Assembly: GCF_938030725.1 (NCBI RefSeq)
Contig: NZ_CALHIQ010000176.1
Location: 1 to 10,871 of the forward strand
Origin: an uncultured Fretibacterium sp.
Lineage (GTDB): Bacteria; Synergistota; Synergistia; Synergistales; Aminobacteriaceae
Reading direction: 5' to 3'
DNA length: 10,871 bases
This document shows, piece after piece, positions 1 through 6,163 of this stretch. The position numbers were made by a program, and so were the translations under genes. Each line of letters begins with the position of its first letter. Within the stretch, counting starts at the first letter, position 1. The notes below the pieces were generated by a model. That model worked only from the letters and a program-made list of their open reading frames with translations, searched no databases and was not told where the DNA came from.

Positions 1-694
1 GGACGGCCCGCCACGGTGCCACCTTCACCTCGCGCGTCAGGTCACAGCCGCTGACGCTGAAGACGGGGTGCGGCGCAAGGTGCAGGTTCACGTAGACGTC
101 CCCTCCCCCCGCCGCCTTGCCCGGGAGGCGGATCTGCGCCCCATCTGTGACGCCCTTTGGAAGGCGCACGTTGATCTCGCGGCGCTCGCCCCCCGGTGAG
201 GTCATCACCATCGTGTGCGTGCCACCGCGGACGACCTCCTCCAGCGGGAGCTCCAGGTCCACCTCACTGTCGCGCCGGACCGGCGAATAGCCCCCGGCAG
301 AGCTGAAGTTTCCTCCTCCTGCTCCGCCGAAGAGGTCCGAGAGGCCACCGCCGAAGAGCGTCTTGAAGAAGTCGCTGAAGCCGCCCGCGTCGCCGCCGAA
401 ATCCACGCGGAACCCGCCACCCGAACCGCCGCCCTGCCAGCCAGGAGGCGGCGTGAAGTCCTGCCCCGCCTGCCAGTTCATGCCAAGCGTGTCGTACTTC
501 TGACGCTTTTCCGGGTCCTTCAGCACCTCGTAGGCCTCGTTGACCTCCTTGTAGCGCTGCTCGGCGTCCTTTTCCTTAGAAACGTCCGGGTGGTACTTCT
601 TCGCCAGCTTCCGGTACGCCTTGCGGATCTCGTCCGCAGATGCGGTGCGAGGCACGCCTAAGATCTCGTAATAGTCTTTATACTGAACGGCCAT
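1..694 (-). CDS. Class B J-domain co-chaperone (CbpA/DnaJ-like), 3'-truncated by the window
   Basis: The frame reads ATG at 694 down to the window edge, giving 231 residues with no stop. Residues about 6-70 are a J domain (starts YKDYYEILGV) with the HPD tripeptide at 35-37, which stimulates DnaK ATPase. A Gly/Phe-rich linker follows (about 88-137). Next comes the beginning of a DnaJ C-terminal substrate-binding domain, with the LPKGVTDGAQIRLPGK stretch near 179-194. There are no CXXCXGXG zinc motifs, so this is a class B protein like E. coli CbpA, not a second DnaJ. The run HPDVSKEKDAE after the J-domain loop is CbpA-like. An AAAGGGG ribosome site lies about 10 nt upstream. It follows dnaJ after a terminator and a candidate promoter, so it is probably a separate transcript. 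It likely delivers clients to the neighbouring DnaK. Whether it is orthologous to cbpA proper is unproven, so no symbol is given. Confidence 0.93.
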   Translation of the reverse strand, partial: MAVQYKDYYEILGVPRTASADEIRKAYRKLAKKYHPDVSKEKDAEQRYKEVNEAYEVLKDPEKRQKYDTLGMNWQAGQDFTPPPGWQGGGSGGGFRVDFGGDAGGFSDFFKTLFGGGLSDLFGGAGGGNFSSAGGYSPVRRDSEVDLELPLEEVVRGGTHTMVMTSPGGERREINVRLPKGVTDGAQIRLPGKAAGGGDVYVNLHLAPHPVFSVSGCDLTREVKVAPWRAV

Positions 695-735
695 AGCTTA
701 CCAGCCCCTTTGACCAATATTAACCTTACTGAGAG

Positions 736-764
736 AGTATAGCATCGCGCTCGGGCGTCGTAAA
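736..764 (-). promoter_or_regulatory. Candidate sigma-70-type promoter for the class B J-protein gene
   Basis: On the minus strand a TTTACG -35 (764-759) is separated by exactly 17 bp from a TATACT -10 (741-736). It lies about 40 bp upstream of the ATG at 694 and downstream of the dnaJ terminator. There is no CIRCE-like inverted repeat here, so HrcA control of this gene is not supported. This is a motif match only. Confidence 0.45.
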
Positions 765-835
765 TAACGAAAACTACGGACGTCGGGCGGCTCGGGGTTA
801 AGAGAGGGCTGGCCCGCAGCGGAGTCGGAAGCGAC

Positions 836-881
836 GAAAAGGGCGAGCGAAGGAACGGGTGAACCCATCCCCTCGTTCGCC
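836..881 (-). terminator. Rho-independent terminator after dnaJ, end of the dnaK operon
   Basis: About 31 nt past the dnaJ stop, minus-strand RNA can pair 881-870 (GGCGAACGAGGG) with 853-842 (CCTTCGCTCGCC). This gives 12 positions with one A/C mismatch and one G/U pair. The loop contains a small GGG-UUCA-CCC hairpin, and a short CUUUUC tract (841-836) follows. The U-tract is modest. The position between dnaJ and the next gene's promoter supports the call. Confidence 0.6.
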
Positions 882-911
882 GCGTCGAGCTTGCCGCGAT
901 CGGCCTGCGGC

Positions 912-2045
912 TCAGTTGAAGAGCTTTTTGACCTTCTCGAAGAAGCCCGACTCTCCCGTACCGACGGGGGCCTGCATCTCCTCCGCCAGCTGCGTGAGGA
1001 GCTCCCTCTGGCGGTCGGTGAGCTTCGTCGGAACGTCGATGAAGACGTGGGCGTAGAGGTCGCCCCGCGACTTGGGCCGGTTCAGCCGCGGCATTCCCTT
1101 GCCCCGCACCTTCAGCACCTGGCCGTGGGCCGTGCCCGGAGGGACGGCGATCTTCTCCGCCCCATCAATCAGGGTTTCGATCTTCGTCTCCGCGCCCAGC
1201 ACAGCCTGTGGGTAGGTCAGGACGAGGCGCGCGTGCAGGTCGGCGCCGTCGCGCTCGAACTGCTCGCTCGGCGCGACGTCCACGGCCAGATAGAGGTCCC
1301 CCGCCGGGCCTCCCTTCGTCCCTGCGTCCCCCGCACCGGGGATGCGAAGGCGCGTGCCCCGCTCCACCCCGGCCGGGATCTTGACCTCCAGCTTGCGCTT
1401 CTTCCGAACCTGTCCGTGGCCGCCGCAGTCGGCGCACTTGTCGTGGATGACCTTGCCCGAACCACCACAGTTGGGACAGGCAGCGATGGTCATGAACTCT
1501 CCGAAGATCGAGCGCTGCACCTGCTGCACCTGTCCGCGGCCTCCGCAGACCGGACAGGATTCGGGCTTCGTGCCGGGCTTTGCCCCCGTGCCGTCGCACG
1601 TTTCGCACCGCTCCCAGCGGGGGACCTCGACCTCCCGCGCCACGCCCTGCGCCGCCTCAAGCAGCGTGACGCGCAGCACCATCTCGAGATCGCCGCCCCG
1701 GCGTGGGGCATCGGGGTCGCTGGCGCGCCGCCCCATGCCGCCGCCGAACACCTGGGAGAAGAGGTCCCCAAAGAGGTCGCCAAAGTCCATGCCGTTCATG
1801 CCGCCGAAGGGGCCGGAGCCGTCCGCGGTGCCGAACTGGTCGTAGCGCGCCCGCTTCTCCTCGTCGCCCAGCACGGAGTAGGCCGCGTTGATCTTCTTGA
1901 ACTTCTCCTCCGCCTCCTTGTCGCCAGGGTGCGTGTCCGGATGGTACTTCCGCACGAGCTGACGGTAGGCCTTCTTTATGTCCGCCTGAGTCGCGTCCCT
2001 GGGGACCTCAAGGATCCGGTACAAATCTTCCACTTGAACAGACAC
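912..2045 (-). CDS. dnaJ: Chaperone DnaJ (Hsp40, class A co-chaperone)
   Basis: This 377-residue protein is the normal size for DnaJ. It has a J domain at about 5-70 with HPD at 35-37, then a Gly/Phe region (about 72-118) containing a GDLFGDLF repeat. Four intact CXXCXGXG zinc-binding repeats follow, at Cys147/150, 164/167, 190/193 and 204/207. The C-terminal substrate-binding and dimerisation domains run to about 340. It delivers unfolded proteins to DnaK and triggers ATP hydrolysis, in the cytoplasm. It is the last gene of the hrcA-grpE-dnaK-dnaJ operon, 117 nt after dnaK. The start is GTG at 2045: no ATG, GTG or TTG lies in frame just upstream, and the J domain begins within five residues of it. 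The start lacks a normally spaced Shine-Dalgarno (see the 2046-2073 entry). The J domain opens EDLYRILEV instead of the usual DYYEVLGV, a mild divergence. Confidence 0.98.
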   Translation of the reverse strand: MSVQVEDLYRILEVPRDATQADIKKAYRQLVRKYHPDTHPGDKEAEEKFKKINAAYSVLGDEEKRARYDQFGTADGSGPFGGMNGMDFGDLFGDLFSQVFGGGMGRRASDPDAPRRGGDLEMVLRVTLLEAAQGVAREVEVPRWERCETCDGTGAKPGTKPESCPVCGGRGQVQQVQRSIFGEFMTIAACPNCGGSGKVIHDKCADCGGHGQVRKKRKLEVKIPAGVERGTRLRIPGAGDAGTKGGPAGDLYLAVDVAPSEQFERDGADLHARLVLTYPQAVLGAETKIETLIDGAEKIAVPPGTAHGQVLKVRGKGMPRLNRPKSRGDLYAHVFIDVPTKLTDRQRELLTQLAEEMQAPVGTGESGFFEKVKKLFN

Positions 2046-2073
2046 CCCACTGCCGGGGAAAACGTCCCCCTCC
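2046..2073 (-). promoter_or_regulatory. Unusual dnaJ ribosome-binding region with hairpin between Shine-Dalgarno and start
   Basis: The only strong Shine-Dalgarno near the GTG start is GGAGG at 2073-2069, 23 nt upstream and too far to work linearly. Between them, GGGGA (2069-2065) can pair with TCCCC (2059-2055) around a 5-nt loop. That folding would leave GGAG about 9 nt of linear spacing from GTG. The pairing is read directly; its role is inferred. Confidence 0.4.
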
Positions 2074-2080
2074 GAGAATT

Positions 2081-2117
2081 TAAAAGGGGCGGCGGGTCTT
2101 CTGCCGTCCGCCGTCCC
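2081..2117 (-). terminator. Terminator-like hairpin between dnaK and dnaJ
   Basis: Minus-strand RNA pairs GGGACGGCGG (2117-2108) with CCGCCGCCCC (2095-2086). This is 10 bp with a single A/C mismatch and a 12-nt loop, followed at once by UUUUAAAUU (2085 onward). GC-rich stem plus U-run is the intrinsic-terminator pattern, and only the minus orientation has the U-run. Within an operon it would act as a partial terminator lowering dnaJ relative to dnaK, or as a 3' stabiliser of the dnaK message. Confidence 0.55.
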
Positions 2118-2162
2118 TCAAAGATTATAACTTATTTCAGTGTGCGTTCTGCGGAGCTCAGG

Positions 2163-4007
2163 CTAAGCGTTGCCCTTGTCGCTGAACTCGGCGTCCACCG
2201 TCTCGCCGTCGGCCCCGGCCCCTGCACCGGCGGCGCCTGCAGCCTCCTCCGAGGCCGACGCCTCTTCCGCACCGGCGCCCGCGGCCTGGTAGAGGCGCGT
2301 GGAGAACGCCTGCACCGTCCCCTCCAGGGCCTCCTTGGCGCGTGCCATGGCCGCCTCGTCCTTCTTCTCAATCGCCTGCTTCAGGTCGTCTATCTGGGAG
2401 TTCAGCTTGCCCTTCTCCTCGGCGGTCATCTTGTCGCCGTAGTCGTTGATGAGCTTTTCCGCCCCGAAGACCGCGGCGTCCGCCTCGTTGCGGACCTCAG
2501 CGGCGCTGCGCTTCTTCGCGTCCTCGTCCGCGTGGGTTTCGGCGTCGTTCTTCATGCGCTCGATCTCCTCCTTGGACAGGTTGGAGGACTGGATCGTGAT
2601 CTTCTGGGACTTGCCAGTGCCCTTGTCCTTCGCGGAGACGTTCAGGATGCCGTTGACGTCGATGTTGAACGTGACCTCGATCTGAGGGATGCCCCGGGGT
2701 GCGGGGGGGATGCCGTCCAGCACGAACTGGCCCAGCTTCACGTTGTCCGCCGCCATGGAGCGCTCGCCCTGAAGCACCATGATCTCCACCTGGGCCTGAT
2801 TGTTGGCCGCCGTCGTGAAGACCTGGCTCTTGGAAACAGGGATGGCCGTGTTGCGCTCGATGACCTTCGTGAAGACGCCGCCCAGCGTTTCCAGCCCCAG
2901 GGACAGGGGCGTCACGTCCACCAGGACGATGTCCTTGTGGTCCCCCGTCAGGATGGAGCCCTGAATGGCCGCGCCGGCCGCGACGCACTCGTCGGGGTTG
3001 ATGCCCTTCGTGGGCTCCTTGCCCATGATCTCCACGATCTTCTTCTGCACCATGGGCATACGGGTGGAGCCCCCCACCAGCAGGACCTTGTCGACCTTCG
3101 ACGGGTCGAGGCCGGAGTCGCTGAGGGCCCGCTGCGTGGGGACGGCCGTGCGGTCCAGAAGGTCCGCCGTCATCTCCTCGAACTTCGCCCGGGTCAGCTT
3201 CATCTCCATGTGCTTGGGGCCCGTCTGGGTGGCCGTGATGAACGGCAGGGAGATCGTGGTCTCCGTCATGTTGGAGAGCTCGATCTTCGCCTTCTCGGCC
3301 GCCTCGCGCAGGCGCTGCATGGCCATACTGTCGTTCTTCAGGTCGACGCCCTCCGTCTTCTTGAACTCGCTCACCATCCAGTCCACGATGCGGTTGTCCC
3401 AGTCGTCGCCGCCAAGGCGGTTGTCCCCCGCCGTGGCCAGCACCTCGAACACCCCCTCGCCGACGTCCAGGATGGAAACGTCGAAGGTGCCGCCGCCCAG
3501 GTCGAACACCAGAATCTTGTGCTCCTCCTTGCGGTTCTCGCCGTAGGCCAGGCAGGCCGCCGTGGGCTCGTTGATGATGCGGAGCACCTCAAGGCCCGCG
3601 ATGGTCCCCGCGTCCTTCGTCGCCTGGCGCTGCGCGTCCGTGAAGTAGGCTGGCACCGTGATGACGGCCTGAGTCACCTTCTCTCCCAGGTAGTCCTCGG
3701 CGTCCCTCTTCAGCTTCTGAAGGATCATCGCGGAGATCTCCTGCGGCGTGTACTTCTTACCGTCGATCTCCACGTGGTAGTCGTGCCCCATCTCGCGCTT
3801 GATCGACATGATGGTGCGGTCCGCGTTCACGATGGCCTGCCGCTTGGCCAACTGCCCCACCAGGCGCTCGCCATCCTTCGTGAAGGCCACCACGGACGGC
3901 GTCGTCCGCGCCCCTTCGTTGTTGGGGATGATCGTCGTCTGATCTCCCTCCTGGACCGCAATGCAGCTGTTCGTCGTTCCAAGGTCAATTCCAACCACTT
4001 TCGACAT
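2163..4007 (-). CDS. dnaK: Molecular chaperone DnaK (Hsp70)
   Basis: The protein has 614 residues. The nucleotide-binding domain (about 1-355) shows phosphate-1 IDLGTTNS (7-14), the connect region NEPTAACLAYG (146-156), phosphate-2 DLGGGTFD (169-176) and the adenosine motif LLVGGSTRMP (309-318). The interdomain linker VLVDVTPLSL (361-370) leads into the substrate-binding beta domain and helical lid. The disordered Ala/Gly-rich tail ends in VDAEF, as in bacterial DnaK. It binds exposed hydrophobic segments in an ATP-driven cycle with DnaJ and GrpE. The stretch SIKREMGHDY (68-77) matches Firmicutes DnaK and lacks the roughly 20-residue insert found there in proteobacterial DnaK. Residue 152 is Cys where Ala is usual. 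ATG at 4007 is preceded by AGGAGG at 8-nt spacing, the best ribosome site in the operon, consistent with high expression. Confidence 0.99.
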   Translation of the reverse strand: MSKVVGIDLGTTNSCIAVQEGDQTTIIPNNEGARTTPSVVAFTKDGERLVGQLAKRQAIVNADRTIMSIKREMGHDYHVEIDGKKYTPQEISAMILQKLKRDAEDYLGEKVTQAVITVPAYFTDAQRQATKDAGTIAGLEVLRIINEPTAACLAYGENRKEEHKILVFDLGGGTFDVSILDVGEGVFEVLATAGDNRLGGDDWDNRIVDWMVSEFKKTEGVDLKNDSMAMQRLREAAEKAKIELSNMTETTISLPFITATQTGPKHMEMKLTRAKFEEMTADLLDRTAVPTQRALSDSGLDPSKVDKVLLVGGSTRMPMVQKKIVEIMGKEPTKGINPDECVAAGAAIQGSILTGDHKDIVLVDVTPLSLGLETLGGVFTKVIERNTAIPVSKSQVFTTAANNQAQVEIMVLQGERSMAADNVKLGQFVLDGIPPAPRGIPQIEVTFNIDVNGILNVSAKDKGTGKSQKITIQSSNLSKEEIERMKNDAETHADEDAKKRSAAEVRNEADAAVFGAEKLINDYGDKMTAEEKGKLNSQIDDLKQAIEKKDEAAMARAKEALEGTVQAFSTRLYQAAGAGAEEASASEEAAGAAGAGAGADGETVDAEFSDKGNA

Positions 4008-4036
4008 AACGTTTTCCTCCTGTATGCAAATCTATA

Positions 4037-4109
4037 ATCGTTCCTAAAGATAAGGGACCCTTAAACGATCCCGTTGAACCCATTGAAAAACAGCCGTTCT
4101 CTCAACGGG
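4037..4109 (-). promoter_or_regulatory. Structured grpE-dnaK spacer with competing RNA folds (possible attenuator)
   Basis: In minus-strand RNA, CCGUU (4108-4104) can pair with AACGG (4098-4094) over a 5-nt loop, followed by CUG and UUUUU (4090-4086), which is terminator-like. Alternatively the same arm, CCCGUUGA (4109-4102), can form an uninterrupted 8-bp helix with UCAACGGG (4077-4070), abolishing the first hairpin. A further hairpin pairs AUCGUU (4069-4064) with AACGAU (4042-4037), with UAAGG/CCUUA inside it, just before the dnaK Shine-Dalgarno. The pairings are visible; attenuation or RNA processing is inferred. Confidence 0.4.
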
Positions 4110-4119
4110 GCCGGCGACC

Positions 4120-4764
4120 CTATTCCGCCTTGCCCACCAGGACCCGCGCGGGCCGCAGGATCCGGTCCTTCGTCCGATACCCCCGGAGCTGCTCGTCGAC
4201 GACCGCACCATCCTCCTCCGCGTCCTCCACGGGGACGGCTCCGACCGCCTCGTGGAGCGTCGGGTCAAAGCGCTCGCCCTTCGCCGGGATGACGCTGACG
4301 CCCGACTCCTCCAGGACGGACAGGAACTGGCGGCTCACCATCTTCACCCCCGCCAGGATGTCCTTCGCGCTGCCGTCCTCCGGGACGGAGAGCGCCCGGT
4401 CCAGGTTGTCCAGCACGGGCAGAAGAGAAACGATCAGGTCCTCCGTTGCGCGTCGGCGCAGGTCCTGACGCTCGCGCATCGCGCGCTGACGGTAGTTGTA
4501 AAAGTCCGCCCGGGCTGCCGCCAGCTCTTGCTCCAGCTCTGCGACGCGCTTTTCCGCGCCCTCGTCCGGTTCCTCCGCCGGCTGTGGGGCCGCCTCCTCC
4601 TTTTTCTCCTTCTCTTCAGGTTCCGGTGACTCCTCCACGAGAACGCCGTCCTCGCCGATGGAGTACTCCTTGACGGGCCGGCTCATCGCCTCCGCCTCTG
4701 AATCCCCCAAGGCATCCTCCGGTTCGGGTATCAGGTAGTCCTCCTTTAATCGATCCTCCGTCAT
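4120..4764 (-). CDS. grpE: Nucleotide exchange factor GrpE
   Basis: With ATG at 4764 this is 214 residues, typical for GrpE. An acidic, Glu/Pro-rich N-terminus (about 1-68) precedes a long coiled coil containing FYNYRQRAMRERQ and LLPVLDNLDRAL (about 70-125). The C-terminal beta domain follows, with signatures FDPTLHEAV (146-154) and GYRTKDRILRPARV. GrpE dimers open the DnaK nucleotide cleft to release ADP. The frame stays open upstream to an ATG at 4866 that overlaps hrcA. I prefer 4764 because GGGAG sits 9 nt before it and the upstream extension is strongly basic, unlike GrpE N-termini. ATG at 4773 has its purine run directly abutting and is less likely. The gene lies 82 nt after hrcA and 112 nt before dnaK. 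Confidence 0.96.
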   Translation of the reverse strand: MTEDRLKEDYLIPEPEDALGDSEAEAMSRPVKEYSIGEDGVLVEESPEPEEKEKKEEAAPQPAEEPDEGAEKRVAELEQELAAARADFYNYRQRAMRERQDLRRRATEDLIVSLLPVLDNLDRALSVPEDGSAKDILAGVKMVSRQFLSVLEESGVSVIPAKGERFDPTLHEAVGAVPVEDAEEDGAVVDEQLRGYRTKDRILRPARVLVGKAE

Positions 4765-4846
4765 AGCACTCATCTCCCGCCCGGCCGCCCGGTCGTTCTT
4801 GGCGTTCCGGAATATTCTCGTCGGCAGGCCCTTACGTCCCGCGCGC

Positions 4847-5920
4847 TTATTTTTTTTCCTGTGCATTCAGCGCATCTTCCTTCCGCAGCCCTCCGCGTCC
4901 TTCAGGCTCTCCCACCTCGTCGTCCAGCGCGTCCGCGACGGCTTCCAGAACGCTGATGGAGCGTTCGTAGTCCATCCGCAGCGGGCCGATCAGGCCCAGG
5001 ACCGCCTTCTGCTGGCAGGCCCGCGCCGGGATCAGGATCATGGCGCTCTCCTGCATCCCGTCCGTTTCGTTCTCGTCGCCGAGGGATACCCGCAGGTCCG
5101 AGGCCTGGCGGCACTGTTCCACCATGCTCGCCAGCGGCTTCTCCTGCTCCAGGAGCGTCAGAACGGCCTGCAGCCGCGAGAGCGCCTGGAAGTGGGGCAG
5201 GCTCAGGATGTGCTTCGCGCCGCTGCTGAAGAAGCGGTAGTTCTGTTCCGTCAAAAACCTGTCCACGTCGCTGATGGCCGCGCGGCAGGCCGTTTCGGCC
5301 TCCTCGAGCCCCCCCAGCACGTACTGGTACAACACGTCATGCACCTCGCTCCAGGAGTGTTCGCAGGCGATGGTGTTGATCCGGCGGCTGAGCTCCTCCA
5401 GGAGCCCCGGCTCCACCTCGCAGGGGAGGGTGAACTCCGTGTGGTGCACCAACCCGCCCTTCAAAACGATCAGGGCCAGGACGTTCGTCCCTCCCAGCGG
5501 CATCAGGTCGATGTGCCAGATCTCCATGCTGTCCAGCCCGGAGACCGCTGCCACCGCCACGCAGTTCGTGAGGCGCGAGAGAAGGTTCGTGACGTAGTTC
5601 AGGAGGTCCTCGATGCCGCTCCGCCGTCCCATGAGCTCCCGCCGCCAGGCTTCGGCCCCGAGGGAAGAACGGCTGCGGGCTCTGGCGGTGACGGAATCCA
5701 CGTAGACGCGGTAGGCCTTGGCCGTGGGCAACCGTCCGGAGGACGTGTGGGGCTGGTAGAAATACCCCATCTCCTCGAGGTCGGCCATCTCGTTGCGGAT
5801 CGTGGCAGGGCTCAGCCCCTTGATGTACTTCTTCGTGATGGTACGCGACCCGGCGGGCTCCCCCGTCTTGATGTACTCGTACACCACCGCCAGGATAATG
5901 CTGAGCTGCCTCTCCGTCAT
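4847..5920 (-). CDS. hrcA: Heat-inducible transcription repressor HrcA
   Basis: This is a 357-residue HrcA. An N-terminal winged helix-turn-helix (about 1-75) contains LSPATIRNEMADLEEMGY (36-53) and the family hallmark HTSSGRLPTAKAYR (58-71). A GAF-like dimerisation and ligand region follows, and the C-terminus carries GLIGPLRMDYERSISVLEAV, as in other HrcA proteins. HrcA binds CIRCE, with GroEL aiding its folding in characterised species, and releases it on heat shock. The start is ATG at 5920, with GGAGG 8 nt upstream and the conserved MTERQ beginning. The frame stays open to ATG 6004, but that start would place both the CIRCE operator and the promoter's downstream region inside the gene, so I reject it. 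An A8 run lies at the extreme 3' end, just before TAA. First gene of the operon, divergent from dprA. Confidence 0.97.
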   Translation of the reverse strand: MTERQLSIILAVVYEYIKTGEPAGSRTITKKYIKGLSPATIRNEMADLEEMGYFYQPHTSSGRLPTAKAYRVYVDSVTARARSRSSLGAEAWRRELMGRRSGIEDLLNYVTNLLSRLTNCVAVAAVSGLDSMEIWHIDLMPLGGTNVLALIVLKGGLVHHTEFTLPCEVEPGLLEELSRRINTIACEHSWSEVHDVLYQYVLGGLEEAETACRAAISDVDRFLTEQNYRFFSSGAKHILSLPHFQALSRLQAVLTLLEQEKPLASMVEQCRQASDLRVSLGDENETDGMQESAMILIPARACQQKAVLGLIGPLRMDYERSISVLEAVADALDDEVGEPEGRGGLRKEDALNAQEKK

Positions 5921-5948
5921 CGGCCTCGCCTCCGTTTCGTATCCTTGA

Positions 5949-5975
5949 TTAGCACTCTTAATCAGTGAGTGCCAA
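5949..5975 (-). promoter_or_regulatory. CIRCE operator (HrcA binding site)
   Basis: The sequence TTAGCACTC, 9 nt, GAGTGCCAA matches the CIRCE consensus TTAGCACTC-N9-GAGTGCTAA at 17 of 18 arm positions; the one change is in the right arm. It lies between the hrcA promoter's -10 and the hrcA ribosome site, starting about 13 nt past the predicted transcription start. That is the usual place for HrcA autorepression of an hrcA-grpE-dnaK-dnaJ operon. This is the only CIRCE I see in the window. Confidence 0.95.
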
Positions 5976-5994
5976 CAGATCGATAACATGGATA

Positions 5995-6023
5995 AGATTA
6001 GCAACTGGGCCTCTAAATGTCAA
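5995..6023 (-). promoter_or_regulatory. Vegetative promoter of the hrcA-grpE-dnaK-dnaJ operon
   Basis: On the minus strand a perfect TTGACA -35 (6023-6018) is followed by 17 bp and TAATCT (6000-5995). TGC immediately before the -10 forms an extended -10. The transcription start would be near 5988, putting CIRCE in the early transcribed region where bound HrcA blocks initiation. The -10 itself is only a 3 of 6 match. Confidence 0.75.
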
Positions 6024-6125
6024 TACAAGTCAGACCCTATAAATTACGGATTTTGTGCGCCTGACGTAAGCCGCCATAACGTTGAGCCTCGCCTCGGCGC
6101 CTGTCCCCGTCCCGCCTCGTTCCAG

Positions 6126-6131
6126 TATAAT
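6126..6131 (+). promoter_or_regulatory. Candidate -10 element for dprA
   Basis: A perfect TATAAT lies 32 bp before the dprA ATG, giving a short leader with AGGAGG at 6147-6152. No convincing -35 is present 16-19 bp upstream, so this is a weak or activator-dependent promoter at best. Confidence 0.4.
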
Positions 6132-6163
6132 GGAGCGGTCACTGGAAGGAGGTCTTGCGAACC

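Noticed and set aside
2124..2129. A perfect TATAAT (minus) between dnaK and dnaJ as an internal promoter
   Set aside because: No -35-like hexamer at 16-18 bp and no TGn extension, and its transcript would start directly in the terminator-like hairpin.
891..4037. A 1048-codon stop-free plus-strand frame antisense to dnaJ and dnaK
   Set aside because: It mirrors the codon structure of the true genes in GC-rich DNA. Antisense-of-dnaK frames are known to have been misannotated as NAD-specific glutamate dehydrogenase. The real products on the minus strand have full motifs and ribosome sites.
4765..4866. A 34-residue basic extension of GrpE from ATG 4866 overlapping hrcA
   Set aside because: GrpE N-termini are acidic; the start at 4764 has better ribosome-site spacing.
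5921..6004. A 28-residue N-terminal extension of HrcA from ATG 6004
   Set aside because: It would contain the CIRCE operator and begins upstream of the predicted transcription start. ATG 5920 has a good Shine-Dalgarno and the conserved N-terminus.
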